In this document: piece after piece, positions 49,634 through 60,411 of the stretch
Numbering within the stretch: the first letter of the stretch is position 1
How the letters are laid out: each line of letters starts with the position of its first letter
Source: Pseudomonas putida
GTDB lineage: Bacteria > Pseudomonadota > Gammaproteobacteria > Pseudomonadales > Pseudomonadaceae
NCBI RefSeq assembly: GCF_026625125.1
Contig: NZ_CP113097.1
Coordinates: 620,001-684,000, forward strand
Reading direction: 5' to 3'
DNA length: 64,000 bases
Made by a program: the position numbers and the translations under genes
The notes under the pieces: model-generated
Databases searched by the model: none
What the model was told of the DNA's origin: nothing
The model's input: the letters and a program-made list of their open reading frames with translations, nothing else

Positions 49634-50449
49634 TTACCCTTCACCGAGTAGGAAATTACCTTTTTGGCCAGAGGTGTTTTCACTGTCGAGAGTATGGACC
49701 TGCGCTTCGTCCTTTAAATTCACGCCAGACATCTGTCGGCGGCAGGCCTCGCGCATCAGGTATAGTAGGCGGTGGGCGGCCATGCCGTAGCTCAGGCCTT
49801 CGAGGCGAACGTTGGAAATGCAGTTGCGGTAAGCGTCGGTCAGGCCCACCTTTGGCCCGTAGGTGAAATACAAGCCCAGGCTGTCGGGTGAACTGAGCCC
49901 GGGCCGCTCACCGATCAGCACCACGGTCATGCGCGCCCCCAGCAGTTGGCCCACTTCGTCGGCCACGGCCACCCGGCCTTGCTCCACCAGCACCACCGGT
50001 GCGCTGGTCCAGCCATCGCTGGCGGCCTGCTCCTCGAAACGGGCCAGGAACGGCAAGGTATGGCGATGCACGGCCAGTGCCGAGAGGCCGTCGGCCACCA
50101 CGATGGCAAGGTCGCAGCCGCCAGGGTTGGCCTGGGCGTGCTGGCGCAGGTGCTCCACCGAGTGCTCGTTCAGGCGCCGCCCCAGGTCGGGGCGTTGCAG
50201 GTACTGGTGGCGGTCGCTGGCAGCGCTGTGCAGTACCAGGCTGTCACGGCCGCGCTGCTTCAATTGTTCGGCCAAGGAACGGTGGTCGAACGCCAGGTGC
50301 ACGGCATCGCGGGCCTGGGCGTGGGCGAACTGGAAGTCCAGCTGGGCGCCGGTTGGCAGGCTGATGCCGCTGCGGCCCAGGGCGATACGCGCCGGGGTCA
50401 GGTTGCGCAGGGCCAGCCAAGGGTTTTCGGGGGTGGGTGTCTGATCCAT
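49634..50449 (-). CDS. eutC: Ethanolamine ammonia-lyase light chain
   Basis: 271 aa small subunit of the B12-dependent lyase that splits ethanolamine to acetaldehyde and ammonia. [48 protein letters not shown] and [14 protein letters not shown] are EutC hallmarks. ATG at 50449 has GAGGTG upstream. 8 bp after eutB. Confidence 0.95.
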   Translation of the reverse strand: MDQTPTPENPWLALRNLTPARIALGRSGISLPTGAQLDFQFAHAQARDAVHLAFDHRSLAEQLKQRGRDSLVLHSAASDRHQYLQRPDLGRRLNEHSVEHLRQHAQANPGGCDLAIVVADGLSALAVHRHTLPFLARFEEQAASDGWTSAPVVLVEQGRVAVADEVGQLLGARMTVVLIGERPGLSSPDSLGLYFTYGPKVGLTDAYRNCISNVRLEGLSYGMAAHRLLYLMREACRRQMSGVNLKDEAQVHTLDSENTSGQKGNFLLGEG

Positions 50450-50457
50450 GGTCACCT

Positions 50458-51852
50458 CTATGACAGTTGCGCCAAGGCCTGGCGGAACGCCGGTGGCAGG
50501 TTGTCGCCAAAGCGCACCCGGCCATCGGCCTGGGTGAAGATACCGGTGCGCTGCAACCATGCCTCGAACTCAGGCCCAGGTTTAAGGCCCAGGGTCTGGC
50601 GCGCATACAGCGCGTCATGGAACGAGGTGGTCTGGTAATTGAGCATGATGTCGTCGGAACCGGGGATGCCCATGATGAAGTTGATCCCGGCCACTCCCAG
50701 CAGGGTCAGCAGGGTGTCCATGTCGTCCTGATCGGCCTCGGCATGGTTGGTGTAGCAGATGTCGCACCCCATCGGCACGCCCAGCAGTTTGCCGCAGAAG
50801 TGGTCCTCCAGGCCGGCACGGATGATCTGCTTGCCGTTGTACAGGTACTCGGGGCCGATGAAACCGACCACGGTGTTGACCAGAAACGGCTTGAAATGAC
50901 GGGCCACGGCATAAGCGCGGGTTTCACAGGTTTGCTGATCGACGCCGTGGTGAGCGTTGGCCGACAGGGCGCTGCCCTGGCCGGTTTCGAAATACATGAG
51001 GTTCTGCCCGAGGGTGCCGCGCTTGAGCGACAGCCCGGCTTCGTAACCTTCCTGAAGCACGTTGAGGTTGATGCCAAAGCCGGCGTTGGCCGCCTCGGTG
51101 CCGGCAATCGACTGGAACACCAGGTCCAGCGGTACGCCGCGGTTGATTGCCTCTATGGAGGTGGTGACGTGGGTCAGTACACAGGCCTGGGTGGGAATGT
51201 CATAGCGCTGGATGATCGCGTCGAGCATTTCCAGCATCGCGCAGATCGAGGCGGTGCTGTCGGTGGCCGGGTTGATGCCGATCATGGCGTCGCCGTTGCC
51301 GTACAGCAAGCCATCGAGAATGCTGGCGGCAATCCCGGCCGGCTCGTCGGTAGGGTGGTTGGGCTGCAAGCGGGTCGACAGGCGCCCGCGCAAGCCCATG
51401 GTGCCGCGAAAACGGGTGACCACACGGATCTTCTGTGCCACCAGCACCAGGTCCTGTACGCGCATGATCTTCGAGACTGCAGCGGCCATTTCCGGGGTCA
51501 GGCCTGGCGCCAGGGCGCGCAGGCTGTCTTCGTTGGCTTCGTCGCTGAGCAGCCAGTCACGCAGGCCACCGACGGTGAGGTGGCTGACCGGGGCGAAGGC
51601 CTGGGCGTCGTGAGTGTCGATGATCAGACGGGTCACTTCATCCTGCTCGTAAGGGATCAGCGCTTCGCTGAGGAAGTGGCTGAGTGGGATATTGGCCAGT
51701 GCCATCTGCGCCGCCACCCGCTCGCCATCGTTGGCGGCGGCAACGCCAGCCAGGTAATCCCCGGAGCGTGCGGGGCTGGCTTTGGCCATCACGTCCTTGA
51801 GGCTGTCGAAACGGTAGACCAGGTGGCCTACCGTGTGTACGAAACTTGCCAT
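50458..51852 (-). CDS. eutB: Ethanolamine ammonia-lyase heavy chain
   Basis: 464 aa TIM-barrel subunit that holds adenosylcobalamin and substrate. [37 protein letters not shown] and [17 protein letters not shown] are conserved. It lacks the microcompartment genes seen in enteric eut operons, as is usual in pseudomonads. Lies between the permease and eutC. Confidence 0.96.
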   Translation of the reverse strand: MASFVHTVGHLVYRFDSLKDVMAKASPARSGDYLAGVAAANDGERVAAQMALANIPLSHFLSEALIPYEQDEVTRLIIDTHDAQAFAPVSHLTVGGLRDWLLSDEANEDSLRALAPGLTPEMAAAVSKIMRVQDLVLVAQKIRVVTRFRGTMGLRGRLSTRLQPNHPTDEPAGIAASILDGLLYGNGDAMIGINPATDSTASICAMLEMLDAIIQRYDIPTQACVLTHVTTSIEAINRGVPLDLVFQSIAGTEAANAGFGINLNVLQEGYEAGLSLKRGTLGQNLMYFETGQGSALSANAHHGVDQQTCETRAYAVARHFKPFLVNTVVGFIGPEYLYNGKQIIRAGLEDHFCGKLLGVPMGCDICYTNHAEADQDDMDTLLTLLGVAGINFIMGIPGSDDIMLNYQTTSFHDALYARQTLGLKPGPEFEAWLQRTGIFTQADGRVRFGDNLPPAFRQALAQLS

Positions 51853-51900
51853 ACAGAATCTCCAGAGTGCCGCGGGCGTGCCCGCGGCAGGTGTCGGCGA

Positions 51901-53349
51901 TCAGTGCAGGGCCTCTTCGGCCTTCTGGATCGCGGCGAATTCCTCTTCCGGTGTGCCCGCCACCAGGTGGTGGCGGCTGTAGAACGCAAAGTAGGCAATC
52001 AATACTGCATAGATCACTGCAGCGCCAATCACCACCCGTGGGTCGACCAGGAAGCCTGCGACCACGGCGATACAGGCCAGCACCAGGGCTACGCCTGAGG
52101 TGAAGATGCCACCCGGGGTGCGATAGGGGCGTTCCATCTTGGGCCGGCGGATGCGCAGGGTGATGTGCGCGGCCATCATCAGTACATAAGACAGCGTCGC
52201 GCCGAACACCGCAACCAGGATCAGCAGGTCGCCCTGGCCGGTCAGTGACAGGGCGAAGCCAATGATGCCGGGGATGATCAGGGCCAGTACCGGTGCCTTG
52301 CTCTTGTTGGTTTCAGACAGTTTGCGCGGCAGGTAGCCCGCGCGGGAAAGGGCGAAGATCTGCCGCGAATAGGCATAGATGATGGAGAAGAAGCTGGCAA
52401 TCAGGCCGGCCAGGCCAACCAGGTTGACGAAGCCGCCCATCCAGGTGGAACCGCCATACGCCTTGGACAGCGCTTCAACCAGTGGGTTACCGGAGGCTTT
52501 GAGCGCTTCGGAGCCCGCACCGCCCGGGCCGACCACGAGGATCAGCAGGGCAAAGGCCAGCAACACCAGCATGGCGCCAATCAGGCCACGTGGCAGGTCA
52601 CGTTTCGGGTTCTTGGTTTCCTCGGCTGCCAGTGGCACGCCTTCTACCGCCAGGAAGAACCAGATCGCGTAAGGGATTGCCGCCCACACGCCGACATAAC
52701 CGAATGGGAGGAAGCTGCTGGCGCCGACCGCGTCGGTCTGGGCGATGTCGAACAGGTTCGCTGCATCAAAATGGGGCACCATGCCCACAAGGAAGACAGC
52801 CAGGGCGATGGCGGCGATGGCGGTGATGATGAACATCAGTTTCAGCGCTTCACCCACACCGAAGATGTGGATGCCGATAAAGACGATGTAGAACGCCAGG
52901 TAGATCATCCAGCCGCCAATGCCGAACAGGGACTGGCAGTAGGCGCCGATGAACACCGCGATGGCTGCCGGCGCGATGGCGTACTCGATGAGGATCGCCG
53001 TGCCTGTCAGAAAGCCGCCCCACGGGCCGAAGGCGCTACGGGCAAAGCCGTAGCCGCCCCCGGCGGTTGGGATCATCGAGGACAGTTCGGCGAGCGAGAA
53101 GCACATGCACAAGTACATGGTGGCCATCAGCAGGGTGGCCAGGAACATGCCACCCCAGCCGCCTTGGGCAAGACCGAAGTTCCAGCCGGCATAGTCGCCG
53201 GAGATCACGTAGGCGACGCCCAAGCCCACCAGCAGGACCCAGCCGGCAGCCCCTTTTTTCAGTTCACGCTGCTGGAAGTAGTCCGAACCGACTTTTTCAA
53301 AATCGACGGAAGCACCTGCCGGTGTGCCGGAAGATTGATCGCTTGGCAT
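51901..53349 (-). CDS. eat: Ethanolamine permease (APC family)
   Basis: 482 aa with about twelve helices. DFEKVGSDYFQQRELKKGAA at the N-terminus and the AGWNFGLAQGGWGGM segment are typical of the ethanolamine transporter Eat. ATG at 53349 has AGGTGA upstream; the longer frame to 53445 runs into repeat DNA. It is upstream of eutBC and downstream of the aldehyde dehydrogenase on the same strand. Confidence 0.92.
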   Translation of the reverse strand: MPSDQSSGTPAGASVDFEKVGSDYFQQRELKKGAAGWVLLVGLGVAYVISGDYAGWNFGLAQGGWGGMFLATLLMATMYLCMCFSLAELSSMIPTAGGGYGFARSAFGPWGGFLTGTAILIEYAIAPAAIAVFIGAYCQSLFGIGGWMIYLAFYIVFIGIHIFGVGEALKLMFIITAIAAIALAVFLVGMVPHFDAANLFDIAQTDAVGASSFLPFGYVGVWAAIPYAIWFFLAVEGVPLAAEETKNPKRDLPRGLIGAMLVLLAFALLILVVGPGGAGSEALKASGNPLVEALSKAYGGSTWMGGFVNLVGLAGLIASFFSIIYAYSRQIFALSRAGYLPRKLSETNKSKAPVLALIIPGIIGFALSLTGQGDLLILVAVFGATLSYVLMMAAHITLRIRRPKMERPYRTPGGIFTSGVALVLACIAVVAGFLVDPRVVIGAAVIYAVLIAYFAFYSRHHLVAGTPEEEFAAIQKAEEALH

Positions 53350-53418
53350 AGTTTCACCTGTTCTTTTTCTTGGTGGCCGGAAGGGTTCCGGCCCTTGGTG
53401 ATGGGTACTGCAGGAAGC

Positions 53419-53625
53419 GAGCCATGGGGCTTCAAGCTGCTTCAAGCAGCTTCAAGCTTCAAGCTGCAAGCCTCAAGAAAAAGCAGGTCGGCGGTGTACT
53501 CGCTTTTTCTTGCAGCTTGCAGCTTGCAGCTTGCAGCTTGCAGCTTGCAGCTTGCAGCTTAGAAAAAGCGGGTCGGCGGTGCACTCGCTTTTTCTTGCCG
53601 CTTGCAGCTTGCCGCTTGCCGCTTA
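53419..53625. repeat. Heptamer tandem-repeat array with two AAAAAGC...GCTTTTT inverted units
   Basis: Seven exact copies of TGCAGCT run from 53511 to 53559, and variants (TGCCGCT, TGCAGCT, TGCCGCT, TGCCGCT) from 53596 to 53623 abut the aldehyde-dehydrogenase stop. A looser CTTCAAG array lies at 53430-53475. Two near-identical 30-bp units with AAGAAAAAGC/GCTTTTTCTT arms around GGTCGGCGGTG (53475-53510 and 53562-53596) alternate with the heptamers and can form hairpins. No gene in this 273-bp gap. Confidence 0.85.
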
Positions 53626-55143
53626 GAAGAAGCCCAGCGGGTTGATGTCGTAGCTCACCAGCAGGTTCTTGGTTTGCTGGTAGTGGTCGAGCATCATTTT
53701 GTGGGTTTCACGGCCTACGCCGGACTTCTTGTAACCGCCGAACGCGGCGTGTGCCGGGTACAGGTGGTAGCAATTGGTCCATACGCGGCCCGCCTTGATG
53801 CCGCGGCCCATGCGGTAGGCGCGGTTGATGTCGCGGGTCCATACACCGGCGCCAAGGCCGAACTCGGTGTCGTTGGCGATGGCCAGTGCTTCAGCTTCGT
53901 CCTTGAAAGTGGTGACGCTGACCACCGGGCCGAAGATTTCTTCCTGGAACACCCGCATCTTGTTGGTGCCTTTGAGCAGTGTCGGCTGGATGTAGTAACC
54001 GGTGGCCAGCGCCCCCTCCAGCTTCTCCACCTTGCCGCCGGTCAGCAGCTCGGCGCCCTCGTCCTGGGCAATCTGCAGGTACGACAGGATTTTTTCGAAC
54101 TGCTGTTGCGACGCCTGGGCGCCGACCATGGTGTCGGTGTCGAGCGGGTCGCCGCGTTTGATCTGCAGCACCTTCTTCATCACCACTTCCATGAACTGCG
54201 GGTAAATCGACTCTTGCACCAGTGCGCGTGACGGGCAGGTGCATACCTCGCCCTGGTTGAAGAACGCCAGCACCATGCCTTCGGCAGCCTTGTCGATGAA
54301 GCTCGGCTCAGCCTGCATGATGTCTTCGAAGTACACGTTCGGCGATTTGCCGCCCAGCTCGACAGTCGATGGGATGATGTTCTCGGCGGCGCACTTCATG
54401 ATGTGCGAGCCAACCGGGGTAGAGCCGGTGAAGGCGATCTTGGCGATGCGCTTGCTGGTGGCCAGCGCCTCGCCGGCCTCGCGGCCATAGCCCTGGACTA
54501 CGTTGAGCACGCCGGGCGGCAGCAGGTCGCCAATCAGCTCGACCAGCACGGTGATGCCCAGCGGCGTCTGCTCGGCTGGTTTGAGCACCACGCAGTTGCC
54601 AGCGGCCAGGGCCGGTGCCAGTTTCCAGGCGGCCATCAGGATCGGGAAGTTCCACGGGATGATCTGCCCGACCACGCCCAGTGGCTCATGAATGTGATAG
54701 GCCACGGTGTTTTCGTTGATCTCGGCGGCACCGCCCTCCTGGGCGCGTATGCAGCCGGCGAAATAGCGGAAATGATCGACCGCCAGCGGGATGTCGGCGT
54801 TAAGGGTTTCGCGGACCGGCTTGCCGTTGTCCCAGGTTTCGGTGATGGCCAGCACTTCGAGGTTTTGCTCGATGCGGTCGGCGATCTTCAGCAGAACGTT
54901 GGAGCGGTCCTGTACCGACGTACGGCCCCAGGCATCGGCGGCAGCGTGGGCAGCGTCCAGGGCCTTGTCGATGTCTTCGGCAGTGGAGCGGGGGAATTCA
55001 GCGATCAGCTTGCCATTGACCGGGGAGGTGTTGTCGAAATACTGCCCCTTCACCGGAGCTACGAATTCACCACCGATGTAGTTGCCGTAGCGGCTCTTGA
55101 AGGAAACCTTCGCGCCCTCGGTACCGGGATGTGCATAACGCAT
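53623..55143 (-). CDS. exaC: NAD-dependent aldehyde dehydrogenase (ExaC/AcoD type)
   Basis: 506 aa. The catalytic Cys lies in [12 protein letters not shown] (about residue 303) and the general-base Glu in [20 protein letters not shown] binds NAD. High similarity in pattern to acetaldehyde dehydrogenases of ethanol and acetoin pathways. Here it would oxidise the acetaldehyde released by EutBC to acetate. First gene of the exaC-eat-eutBC transcript, preceded by a sigma-54 promoter. Confidence 0.92.
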   Translation of the reverse strand: MRYAHPGTEGAKVSFKSRYGNYIGGEFVAPVKGQYFDNTSPVNGKLIAEFPRSTAEDIDKALDAAHAAADAWGRTSVQDRSNVLLKIADRIEQNLEVLAITETWDNGKPVRETLNADIPLAVDHFRYFAGCIRAQEGGAAEINENTVAYHIHEPLGVVGQIIPWNFPILMAAWKLAPALAAGNCVVLKPAEQTPLGITVLVELIGDLLPPGVLNVVQGYGREAGEALATSKRIAKIAFTGSTPVGSHIMKCAAENIIPSTVELGGKSPNVYFEDIMQAEPSFIDKAAEGMVLAFFNQGEVCTCPSRALVQESIYPQFMEVVMKKVLQIKRGDPLDTDTMVGAQASQQQFEKILSYLQIAQDEGAELLTGGKVEKLEGALATGYYIQPTLLKGTNKMRVFQEEIFGPVVSVTTFKDEAEALAIANDTEFGLGAGVWTRDINRAYRMGRGIKAGRVWTNCYHLYPAHAAFGGYKKSGVGRETHKMMLDHYQQTKNLLVSYDINPLGFF

Positions 55144-55192
55144 GGTGTGTCTCCTGGTTAATTGTGTTTGTTGAGGAGTTGGAAAGCGTAGA

Positions 55193-55207
55193 GCAAAGGT
55201 TGGGCCA
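55193..55207 (-). promoter_or_regulatory. Sigma-54 promoter of the ethanolamine operon
   Basis: On the minus strand TGGC-CCAACCT-TTGC has the invariant GG and GC at correct 10-bp spacing (TGGC, seven bases, TTGC). It lies 50 bp before the aldehyde dehydrogenase start and next to a divergent sigma-54 activator gene. Confidence 0.75.
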
Positions 55208-55399
55208 GCGTGGGGAGGGCTAGTTGAATCAATGGCTTGCGCGATTTCTTGATGGGCCTGCAGCGGGCGCTGTACCGGGAACGGCACGTGCTGGGTGACA
55301 CTTTGTACCGTTTGCGACACGCTTGATTGCGGTGCATTGCAAAGCCCGGGCGGGTGGAGGATGCTGGCAGGACGCTCTATCTGCGGAGAACAAAAACCA

Positions 55400-57367
55400 A
55401 TGCAGAGCCACCACCTCAGTCGTCATGCCCAGCAAGTGCATACCGTTGCCCACGGCGAAGCCGGGGGGGCCGGCAGCGATCCGTCCATTGCCCGATCCTG
55501 GCTGCGATGCCTGGAGGACTACCATCTGGATCCCGAGTTGCTTGCCGCGCCGGTTGTGCTGGAGCACGGCCGCTTGCTCGAAAGCCGTGAGCGCCTGAAC
55601 CAGGTGCTGAAAATCGCCGACAGTGAAATGAACAGCCTGCACCAGCAGTTATCCGGTGCCGGGCATGCGGTGCTGCTGACCGATGCGCGCGGTGTCATCC
55701 TCAACTGTGTCACTGCACCCAGCGAGCGGCGCATCTTCGAACGTGCGGGGTTGTGCTTGGGCGCTGACTGGAGCGAAGCGCGCGAGGGCACCAACGGCAT
55801 CGGCACCTGCCTGGTGGAGCGCCAGGCCCTGACCATCCATCAGAACGAACATTTTCGCGGCCGGCACACCGGGCTGACCTGTTCGGCCAGCCCGGTATTC
55901 GACCCTCACGGCGAACTGCTGGCAGTGCTCGATGTGTCCTCGGCGAGGCCGGATGTTTCGCGCCAAAGCCAGTTTCATACCATGGCGCTGGTCAACCTTT
56001 CGGCAAAGATGATCGAGAGCTGTTACTTCCTGCGCCACTTCGAGCAGCAATGGCTGCTGCGCTTTCACCTGCAGGCCGAGTCGGTGGGGTTGTTCAGCGA
56101 AGGGCTGCTGGCGTTCGGCGCCGATGGCCGTATCTGCGCGGCCAACCAGAGCGCCCTCAACCTGTTGGGCACTGTCCGGGGCGGGGTACTGGGCAAGCCG
56201 TTGGCAATGTTCTTTGCCTGTAACCCTGATGAGCTCTTCAGCCGCGCCATGCCCACGGGCAGCCCGGCCTGGCCGCTGTATACACGAGATGGTCGGCAGG
56301 TATTTGCCAGCTTGCGCGGGCAGGCTAAGGCGCCGGTGTGGGCGGTGCCGGCTGGTTTGCCCGAAACCCGGCCTGAGCCCGACCCGGGCATTTGCCTGAT
56401 GGACCCGGCGCTGCAGGGTGATTTCCAGCGGGCGCTGCGGGTGTTCGAGCGTGATGTGCCACTGTTGGTGTCGGGCGAGACCGGTTGTGGCAAGGAAGCC
56501 TTTGCCCAGGCCGTGCACCAGGCTAGCCAACGGCGCGGCAAACCGTTCGTGGCAGTCAACTGCGCATCGATTCCCGAAAGCCTGATAGAGAGTGAGCTGT
56601 TCGGTTACCGCGGCGGCAGTTTTACCGGAGCGCGCAAGGAAGGCATGCGCGGCAAGCTGCTGCAGGCCGATGGCGGCACCTTGTTGCTCGACGAGATCGG
56701 TGACATGCCGCTGGCGCTGCAGACCCGTCTGCTACGGGTGCTGGAAGAACGTCAGGTGGTGCCGATCGGTGGTGAGCCGCAAGCGGTCGATGTGCGCATC
56801 GTCAGTGCTACCCACCGAGATTTGCTGGAGCGGGTGGAGCAAGGCACCTTCCGCGAGGATCTGTATTACCGGCTCAACGGCCTGGAAGTGGCAATGCCGG
56901 CGGTGCGTGAACGCAGTGACAAGGCTCAGTTGCTGGATTTCCTGTTGCGCCAGGAAGCGCAAGGCCAGGCCATCGAAATCGACCCAAGCGCCCGCCAGGC
57001 GCTGCTGGATTATGCCTGGCCGGGCAATGTGCGCCAGATGCGCAATGTGCTGCGTACGCTGGTGGCATTGTGTGAGCACGGGCGTATCGAGTGTGGCGAG
57101 CTTCCTGCCGTGATCCTCAAAAAGGCAGGCAAAAGCTGCAGCGCCCCCCAAGAGGCTGGCACCACCCAAGAAGCTGGCGCTCCCCCTGTGGAAGCCGGCT
57201 TGCCGGCGATGAGGCCGGCACGGTTGGAGGATGCCGAGCGCCAAGCCCTGTTATCCACACTGGAGGCAAACCGCTGGCACCTCACCCGTGTCGCCGAGCA
57301 TTTGAATATCAGCCGCAATACCTTGTATCGAAAACTGCGCAAACACGGCATCGCCAGGGGCGTCTGA
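55400..57367 (+). CDS. eatR: Sigma-54-dependent activator of ethanolamine catabolism (EatR/AcoR type)
   Basis: 655 aa: GAF-like N-terminal sensor (about 60-230), PAS-like segment (about 235-290), AAA+ domain (Walker [15 protein letters not shown] as the sigma-54 contact, Walker [18 protein letters not shown]) and a C-terminal Fis-type HTH ([19 protein letters not shown]). Divergent from the exaC-eat-eutBC operon with its -24/-12 promoter, as in the P. aeruginosa eat locus. The linker before the HTH is encoded by a REP element (57171-57220), giving [14 protein letters not shown]. Confidence 0.9.
   Translation: MQSHHLSRHAQQVHTVAHGEAGGAGSDPSIARSWLRCLEDYHLDPELLAAPVVLEHGRLLESRERLNQVLKIADSEMNSLHQQLSGAGHAVLLTDARGVILNCVTAPSERRIFERAGLCLGADWSEAREGTNGIGTCLVERQALTIHQNEHFRGRHTGLTCSASPVFDPHGELLAVLDVSSARPDVSRQSQFHTMALVNLSAKMIESCYFLRHFEQQWLLRFHLQAESVGLFSEGLLAFGADGRICAANQSALNLLGTVRGGVLGKPLAMFFACNPDELFSRAMPTGSPAWPLYTRDGRQVFASLRGQAKAPVWAVPAGLPETRPEPDPGICLMDPALQGDFQRALRVFERDVPLLVSGETGCGKEAFAQAVHQASQRRGKPFVAVNCASIPESLIESELFGYRGGSFTGARKEGMRGKLLQADGGTLLLDEIGDMPLALQTRLLRVLEERQVVPIGGEPQAVDVRIVSATHRDLLERVEQGTFREDLYYRLNGLEVAMPAVRERSDKAQLLDFLLRQEAQGQAIEIDPSARQALLDYAWPGNVRQMRNVLRTLVALCEHGRIECGELPAVILKKAGKSCSAPQEAGTTQEAGAPPVEAGLPAMRPARLEDAERQALLSTLEANRWHLTRVAEHLNISRNTLYRKLRKHGIARGV
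57171..57220 (+). repeat. REP element inside the eatR coding region
   Basis: AAGCTGGCGCTCCCCCTGTG followed by GAAGCCGGCTTGCCGGCGAT is almost identical to the intergenic copy at 45454-45499. It keeps the eatR frame open and adds a flexible linker between the AAA+ and HTH domains. Confidence 0.8.
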
Positions 57368-57433
57368 GCGAAACAGCGGGTGCGATTTCCCGCGCCCTGG
57401 GCTACCCTGCCTCGAAGTTTTGCGAGGTCGACC

Positions 57434-58783
57434 ATGCACATTCATATTCTCGGTATTTGCGGCACTTTCATGGGTTCGCTGGCGGTGCTGGCCAAGGAGC
57501 TTGGCCACCGTGTGACCGGTTCGGACGCCAACGTCTATCCACCGATGAGTACCCAGCTCCAGGCCCAGGGCATCGAGCTGACTCAGGGCTACGACCCGGC
57601 CCAGCTGGACCCGGCACCTGACCTGGTAGTGATCGGCAACGCCATGTCGCGGGGCAACCCTGCAGTGGAGTATGTGCTCAACAAAGGCCTGCCTTACGTC
57701 TCCGGCCCCCAGTGGCTGGCCGACCATGTGCTGCAGGGGCGTTGGGTGCTGGCCGTGGCCGGTACTCACGGCAAGACCACTACCAGCAGCATGCTGGCCT
57801 GGGTCCTGGAGCATGCCGGCATGAGCCCTGGCTTCCTGATCGGCGGCGTGCCGCAGAACTTCTCGGTCTCGGCACGTTTGGGCGATACGCCGTTCTTCGT
57901 GGTGGAAGCCGATGAATACGACAGCGCCTTCTTCGACAAACGCTCGAAATTCGTGCACTACCATCCGCGCACAGCCATTCTCAACAACCTAGAGTTCGAC
58001 CACGCGGACATTTTCCCGGACCTGGCCTCCATCGAGCGGCAGTTCCATCATCTGGTGCGCACCATCCCGAGCGAAGGCTTGGTGATCCACCCGACCACAG
58101 AGCAGGCGCTGGAGCGGGTAATCGGCATGGGCTGCTGGACGCCAGTACAGACCACCGGCGAGGGTGGCCAATGGCAGGCGCGCCTGCTCAGTGCCGACGG
58201 CTCGCGCTTCGAAGTGCTGTTCGAGGGGCAAGCACAAGGCATCGTGGACTGGGGCCTGACTGGCCAGCACAACGTTGCCAACGCGTTGGCAACCTTGGCC
58301 GCTGCCCGTCATGTGGGGGTCGTGCCGGCCATGGGCATTGATGGCCTGAGCGCGTTCAAGAGCGTCAAGCGGCGCATGGAGAAGGTCGCAGAAGTGCAGG
58401 GCGTGACCATCTACGACGACTTCGCTCACCATCCGACGGCCATCGCCACCACCCTGGACGGGCTGCGCAAGCGGGTGGGCGAGGCGCCGGTAATCGCCAT
58501 CATCGAGCCTCGTTCCAACTCCATGAAGCTCGGCGCGCACCGTGACGGCCTGCCAGAAAGCGTCAATGATGCCGACCAGGTAGTCTGGTATGCGCCAGCC
58601 AACCTGGGCTGGGACTTGGCAGCGACCGCAGCGCAGTGCAAGGTGCCAAGCGTGGTCGCCGACAGCCTCGAGGCGATCATCGAGCGGGTCAAGGGCCAGG
58701 CGCGGCCGGGCACACATGTGGTGATCATGAGCAACGGCGGCTTTGGCGGCCTGCACGGCAAGCTGGCCGAGGCCCTGAAATGA
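57434..58783 (+). CDS. mpl: Murein tripeptide ligase Mpl
   Basis: 449 aa Mur-ligase family enzyme that joins recycled L-Ala-gamma-D-Glu-mDAP to UDP-MurNAc. [13 protein letters not shown] at the N-terminus, the P-loop [11 protein letters not shown] near residue 111, and [10 protein letters not shown] are typical. Cytoplasmic cell-wall recycling. Its stop overlaps the ubiX start by 4 bp. Confidence 0.95.
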   Translation: MHIHILGICGTFMGSLAVLAKELGHRVTGSDANVYPPMSTQLQAQGIELTQGYDPAQLDPAPDLVVIGNAMSRGNPAVEYVLNKGLPYVSGPQWLADHVLQGRWVLAVAGTHGKTTTSSMLAWVLEHAGMSPGFLIGGVPQNFSVSARLGDTPFFVVEADEYDSAFFDKRSKFVHYHPRTAILNNLEFDHADIFPDLASIERQFHHLVRTIPSEGLVIHPTTEQALERVIGMGCWTPVQTTGEGGQWQARLLSADGSRFEVLFEGQAQGIVDWGLTGQHNVANALATLAAARHVGVVPAMGIDGLSAFKSVKRRMEKVAEVQGVTIYDDFAHHPTAIATTLDGLRKRVGEAPVIAIIEPRSNSMKLGAHRDGLPESVNDADQVVWYAPANLGWDLAATAAQCKVPSVVADSLEAIIERVKGQARPGTHVVIMSNGGFGGLHGKLAEALK

Positions 58784-59409
58784 GCGGGCCGGAACGCATC
58801 ACCCTGGCCATGACCGGCGCCTCCGGTGCGCAGTATGGCTTGCGCCTGCTCGATTGCCTGGTGCGCGAAGACCGTGAGGTGCATTTTCTCATCTCCAAGG
58901 CCGCGCAATTGGTGATGTCCACCGAGACTGACGTACTGCTGCCACCCAAGCCGCAGGCCATGCAGGCCTTTCTCACCGAGTACACCGGCGCTGCCGATGG
59001 GCAGATCCGCGTGTATGGCAAGGAGGACTGGATGTCGCCGGTGGCCTCGGGCTCCGGCGCACCGGCGGCCATGGTGGTGGTGCCGTGCTCGACCGGTACC
59101 CTGTCGGCCATCGCCACCGGGGCCTGCAACAACCTGATCGAACGTGCCGCCGACGTAACCCTCAAGGAACGTCGCCAACTGATCCTGGTGCCGCGGGAGG
59201 CGCCATTTTCGACCATCCATCTGGAGAACATGCTCAAGCTCTCGCAGATGGGGGCAGTGATCTTGCCGGCGGCGCCGGGCTTCTATCACCAGCCACAAAC
59301 CATCGATGACCTGGTCGACTTCGTCGTGGCGCGCATTCTCAACCTGCTGAACATTCCACAGGACATGCTGCCGCGCTGGGGCGAACATCATCTTGGGGCG
59401 GACGATTGA
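58780..59409 (+). CDS. ubiX: Flavin prenyltransferase UbiX
   Basis: 209 aa. [14 protein letters not shown] (FMN/phosphate-binding), [24 protein letters not shown] and [16 protein letters not shown] are family hallmarks. It makes prenylated FMN for the UbiD decarboxylase in ubiquinone synthesis. Start ATGA-overlaps mpl; stop overlaps the next gene. Confidence 0.95.
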   Translation: MSGPERITLAMTGASGAQYGLRLLDCLVREDREVHFLISKAAQLVMSTETDVLLPPKPQAMQAFLTEYTGAADGQIRVYGKEDWMSPVASGSGAPAAMVVVPCSTGTLSAIATGACNNLIERAADVTLKERRQLILVPREAPFSTIHLENMLKLSQMGAVILPAAPGFYHQPQTIDDLVDFVVARILNLLNIPQDMLPRWGEHHLGADD

Positions 59410-59693
59410 GGCGGGCTCTGCCTGCCGTGCTGGCCGTCCTGCTGCTCGACGGCTGTGCCACGGTGCGGACGCTGGATGCCAACAAGCCGGGCGCCCCGGT
59501 GGTGTATGCCGGCACCCGGCTGGACTTGTACGTGATCAATGGCGGGTGTTGCTCAGAGGACCATTTCGGGGCGCATGCGCCGGCGTATCCGCGGTTGGAC
59601 CTGCCAGGCAGCATGCTGCTCGATACCCTGCTCCTGCCATTATCGTTGCTGACGGCTGCCGGGATCGGTTTCCAGGCCACTGGCGGTCTGTAA
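59406..59693 (+). CDS. YceK/YidQ family lipoprotein
   Basis: 95 aa. TTG start overlapping the ubiX stop; signal peptide with lipobox LLDGC (Cys near residue 17), then [21 protein letters not shown] and a Cys pair INGGCCSED, typical of small YceK-type lipoproteins. A hydrophobic segment ([19 protein letters not shown]) closes the protein. Function unknown. Confidence 0.75.
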   Translation: MRRALPAVLAVLLLDGCATVRTLDANKPGAPVVYAGTRLDLYVINGGCCSEDHFGAHAPAYPRLDLPGSMLLDTLLLPLSLLTAAGIGFQATGGL

Positions 59694-59701
59694 TGGCCCC
59701 A

Positions 59702-59730
59702 GCACCGGCTTGCCGGTGACAGGGCCTTAC
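59702..59730. repeat. Degenerate REP element
   Basis: CACCGGCTTGCCGGTGACAG is a diverged REP core between convergent genes. Confidence 0.55.
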
Positions 59731-59739
59731 AGGCGGGCG

Positions 59740-60384
59740 CTATTTCTTGCCCAATCTACGCAGTTCATCCGACTCGACAACCCGAATCCCGTCCTCTTCT
59801 TCCAGCGCCAGGCGCCACAGCGCCCGCGCCAATGTGCAGGCTTCGATCCCCCGATACTTGCCCGGCATCAACCGCGCAAACGGCGACGCCAGGCGCTCTC
59901 CCAAGCGCGGTGCGATACGCTCGCCCAGCAACAGCGAAGGCCTGACAATCGTCAGTTGTGGCCAATCCTGCGCTTTGAGTGCCTCTTCCATCTCGCCTTT
60001 GACCCGGTTGTAGAAGATCGACGATTTGGGGTCGGCGCCGATCGCGCTGACCACCAGCAGGTGGCGCGCCCCCATCTCCCGGGCCCGCTTGCTGAAGGCC
60101 ACCACCATGTCCAGGTCGACGGCGCGAAACGCCTGTTCGGAGCCGGCCTGCTTGAGGGTAGTCCCCAGGCAGCAGTAAGCGATGTCCACGCGCCCGGCCA
60201 ACTGCGGTAAAAACACCGCAGGGTCGCCGACCGGGTTTTCCAGGTGTGGATGTTCGGCCAAGGGGCGGCGGGTGGGTGCCAGAACGCGGCTGATGGTGGG
60301 CTCGTTGAGCAGGCGGTCAAGCAGGTGTTCACCCGTCAGGCCCGTGGCTCCGGCAAGCAGGACATGCTGAGGCGTCAAGTACAT
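59740..60384 (-). CDS. NAD(P)-binding oxidoreductase (HTATIP2-like atypical SDR)
   Basis: 214 aa. N-terminal Rossmann motif [14 protein letters not shown] (GxTGxxG), [21 protein letters not shown] and [26 protein letters not shown] (Y-x3-K in YNRVK) match the small NAD(P)H-binding SDRs related to human TIP30. Substrate not determinable. 27 bp downstream of the MORN lipoprotein gene end, same strand. Confidence 0.8.
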   Translation of the reverse strand: MYLTPQHVLLAGATGLTGEHLLDRLLNEPTISRVLAPTRRPLAEHPHLENPVGDPAVFLPQLAGRVDIAYCCLGTTLKQAGSEQAFRAVDLDMVVAFSKRAREMGARHLLVVSAIGADPKSSIFYNRVKGEMEEALKAQDWPQLTIVRPSLLLGERIAPRLGERLASPFARLMPGKYRGIEACTLARALWRLALEEEDGIRVVESDELRRLGKK

Positions 60385-60411
60385 GATGTCTCTCCTGTGT
60401 TACACACAAGT

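Noticed and set aside
53511..53623. Short regular repeats that could suggest a CRISPR array
   Set aside because: Units are 7 bp with no spacers; no cas genes nearby.
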